A stretch of 38,733 nucleotides of DNA, from assembly GCA_049516635.1 (NCBI GenBank), contig JBEKSX010000014.1, forward strand, positions 1 to 38,733, in the 5' to 3' direction. Below are positions 37,891 through 38,733 of the stretch, in pieces. The stretch is from JBEKSX01 sp049516635. GTDB taxonomy: Bacteria; Bacteroidota; Ignavibacteria; Tepidaquicellales; OLB5. The stretch's first letter is position 1; each line of letters opens with the position of its first letter. The position numbers and the translations under genes were made by a program. The notes under the pieces are model-generated. The model worked only from the letters and a program-made list of their open reading frames with translations. It made no database searches and had not been told where the DNA came from.

Positions 37891-38733
37891 TCATTTGCTG
37901 TAATCGTAAAATCCTTTTCCGGTTTTTCTCCCCAGGTATCCCGCAGCTACCATTTTTTTCAGGAGGGGACAGGGGCGGTACTTGGGATCTCCTAAACCCT
38001 CATAAAGGACTTCCATGATAGATAGACACACATCTAATCCTATAAAATCAGCCAGGGTCAAAGGTCCCATGGGGTGGTTCATACCAAGCTTCATCACTGT
38101 ATCGATCGCTTCCGGAGATGCAACTCCCTCCATTACGCAGTACATAGCCTCGTTCAGCATGGGCAGCAGGATCCTGTTCGAAATAAATCCGGGATAGTCC
38201 TGTACTTCAACTGGCACTTTTTCCAGCTTCTCTGCTAAAGATTTAACGGTATTGAAGGTATTGTCACTTGTAGCCAATCCTCTAATAACTTCTACCAGCT
38301 TCATCAACGGCACGGGGTTCATGAAATGCATTCCTATTACCCTGTCCGCACGTTTTGTAACGGCAGCTATTTCCGTGATGGATATTGATGAGGTATTAGA
38401 GGCAATAATGGTATCAGGCTTGCATAAGCCGTCAAGTGTTTGAAAAATATTTTTTTTGATATCAAAGTTCTCGGTTGCTGCCTCAACTACTAGATCTGAA
38501 TGTGCCGCATCGTTAAGTTGTACTGATGCAATAATATGTGACATCGCCTCTTCGTGCTGTTCTTTTGTTATAGTTTCTTTCTTCAGCTGTCTGTCAAGAT
38601 TTGCGCGGATAGAGTTCAATCCTTTTACGATAAATTCCTCCTTGATATCTATCAGCGTAACATTATAACCATATAAAGCAAATACATGCGCTATGCCGTT
38701 TCCCATAGTCCCGGAGCCGATCACGGAAATATT
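37891..38733 (-). CDS. 3-hydroxybutyryl-CoA dehydrogenase (5' end cut by window edge)
   Basis: An open frame extends to the window edge on the minus strand; at least 280 residues are present and only a few N-terminal ones are missing. The first visible residues, N-I-S-V-IGSGTMGNGIAHVFA, are the NAD-binding Rossmann start. 'ASNTSSISITEIA' and 'VIGMHFMNPVPLMKLVEV' carry the catalytic Ser and His. 'YPGFISNRILLPMLNEAM', 'LGMNHPMGPLTLADFIGLDV' and the end 'GRKTGKGFYDYSK' are typical of the short PaaH/Hbd enzymes. GTG 38724 is an internal valine, not the start. It converts 3-hydroxybutyryl-CoA and acetoacetyl-CoA and is paired with the acyl-CoA dehydrogenase gene. Confidence 0.92.
   Translation of the reverse strand, partial: NISVIGSGTMGNGIAHVFALYGYNVTLIDIKEEFIVKGLNSIRANLDRQLKKETITKEQHEEAMSHIIASVQLNDAAHSDLVVEAATENFDIKKNIFQTLDGLCKPDTIIASNTSSISITEIAAVTKRADRVIGMHFMNPVPLMKLVEVIRGLATSDNTFNTVKSLAEKLEKVPVEVQDYPGFISNRILLPMLNEAMYCVMEGVASPEAIDTVMKLGMNHPMGPLTLADFIGLDVCLSIMEVLYEGLGDPKYRPCPLLKKMVAAGYLGRKTGKGFYDYSK

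Noticed and set aside
38724..38733. GTG 38724 as start of the 3-hydroxybutyryl-CoA dehydrogenase
   Set aside because: The frame continues upstream to the window edge as N-I-S, and the valine is the normal second strand residue of the Rossmann start; the real start is outside.
1..38733. Insertion sequences, integrases, phage or plasmid genes
   Set aside because: No transposase, integrase, replication or phage structural motif was seen in any of the real reading frames.

Overview
The window looks like part of the chromosome of a Gram-negative bacterium from the Bacteroidota/Chlorobiota side of the tree, most likely an Ignavibacteria-type lineage. The strongest evidence is seven secreted proteins that end in a type A C-terminal sorting domain of the type IX secretion system (T9SS), with the motif NYPNPFNPST. 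LolC/LolD, a TonB-receptor-like outer-membrane protein, heptose genes and two other outer-membrane barrels support an LPS-type envelope. Base composition is AT-rich. There are no tRNA or rRNA genes, CRISPR arrays, integrases or transposases that I can see. The assignment rests on sequence motifs recognised by eye, not on database searches.

Layout. 1-1.7 kb: the tail of an unknown protein, a secreted M23 peptidase and a small membrane protein. 1.8-5.8 kb: a lipoprotein-export ABC permease (LolC/E type), its ATPase (LolD type) and a degenerate TonB-receptor-like outer-membrane protein whose start lies inside lolD. 5.7-12.3 kb, minus strand: a tight four-gene operon of a DUF2723 GT-C protein, a second GT-C protein with TPRs, a methyltransferase and a GT9 heptosyltransferase-like protein. 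12.4-13.3 kb, minus: a T9SS cargo protein. 13.6-17.7 kb: hldD on plus, then a minus-strand series of two outer-membrane/envelope proteins, a zinc-ribbon mini-protein, ribosomal protein bL28 and a GT2 glycosyltransferase. 18-19.5 kb: def-fmt. 19.6-29.5 kb: an island of six consecutive T9SS cargo genes. 29.7-35.7 kb: a DppC/OppC-type permease, dprA, rpoN, hslV and hslU. 35.8-36.6 kb: a barrel protein. 36.7-38.7 kb, minus: an acyl-CoA dehydrogenase and a 3-hydroxybutyryl-CoA dehydrogenase that is cut by the window edge.

How they fit together. The Lol proteins, barrel proteins, HldD, GT9 and other glycosyltransferases build and decorate the outer membrane. The cargo island supplies proteins meant for that surface: beta-propellers, a blue-copper domain and two tandem paralogs of unknown function. 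Def and Fmt act on the initiator methionine, HslUV is a chaperone-protease, and DprA and sigma-54 form a separate pair.

Most notable observation. Five of the seven T9SS sorting domains carry a short GC-rich palindrome, in frame and at the same position, between the 'IKFEIP' and 'IYDILG' segments. This adds 8 or 9 residues compared with the two uninserted domains. Three sequence versions of the palindrome occur. The two tandem paralogs (23599-25365 and 25459-27207) are very similar up to the palindrome and diverge after it. After it, the second one resembles a different neighbour (21269-23524). This suggests small coding palindromes that also mark recombination junctions for swapping sorting domains. 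Several of the same genes have their stop codon buried inside a perfect hairpin.
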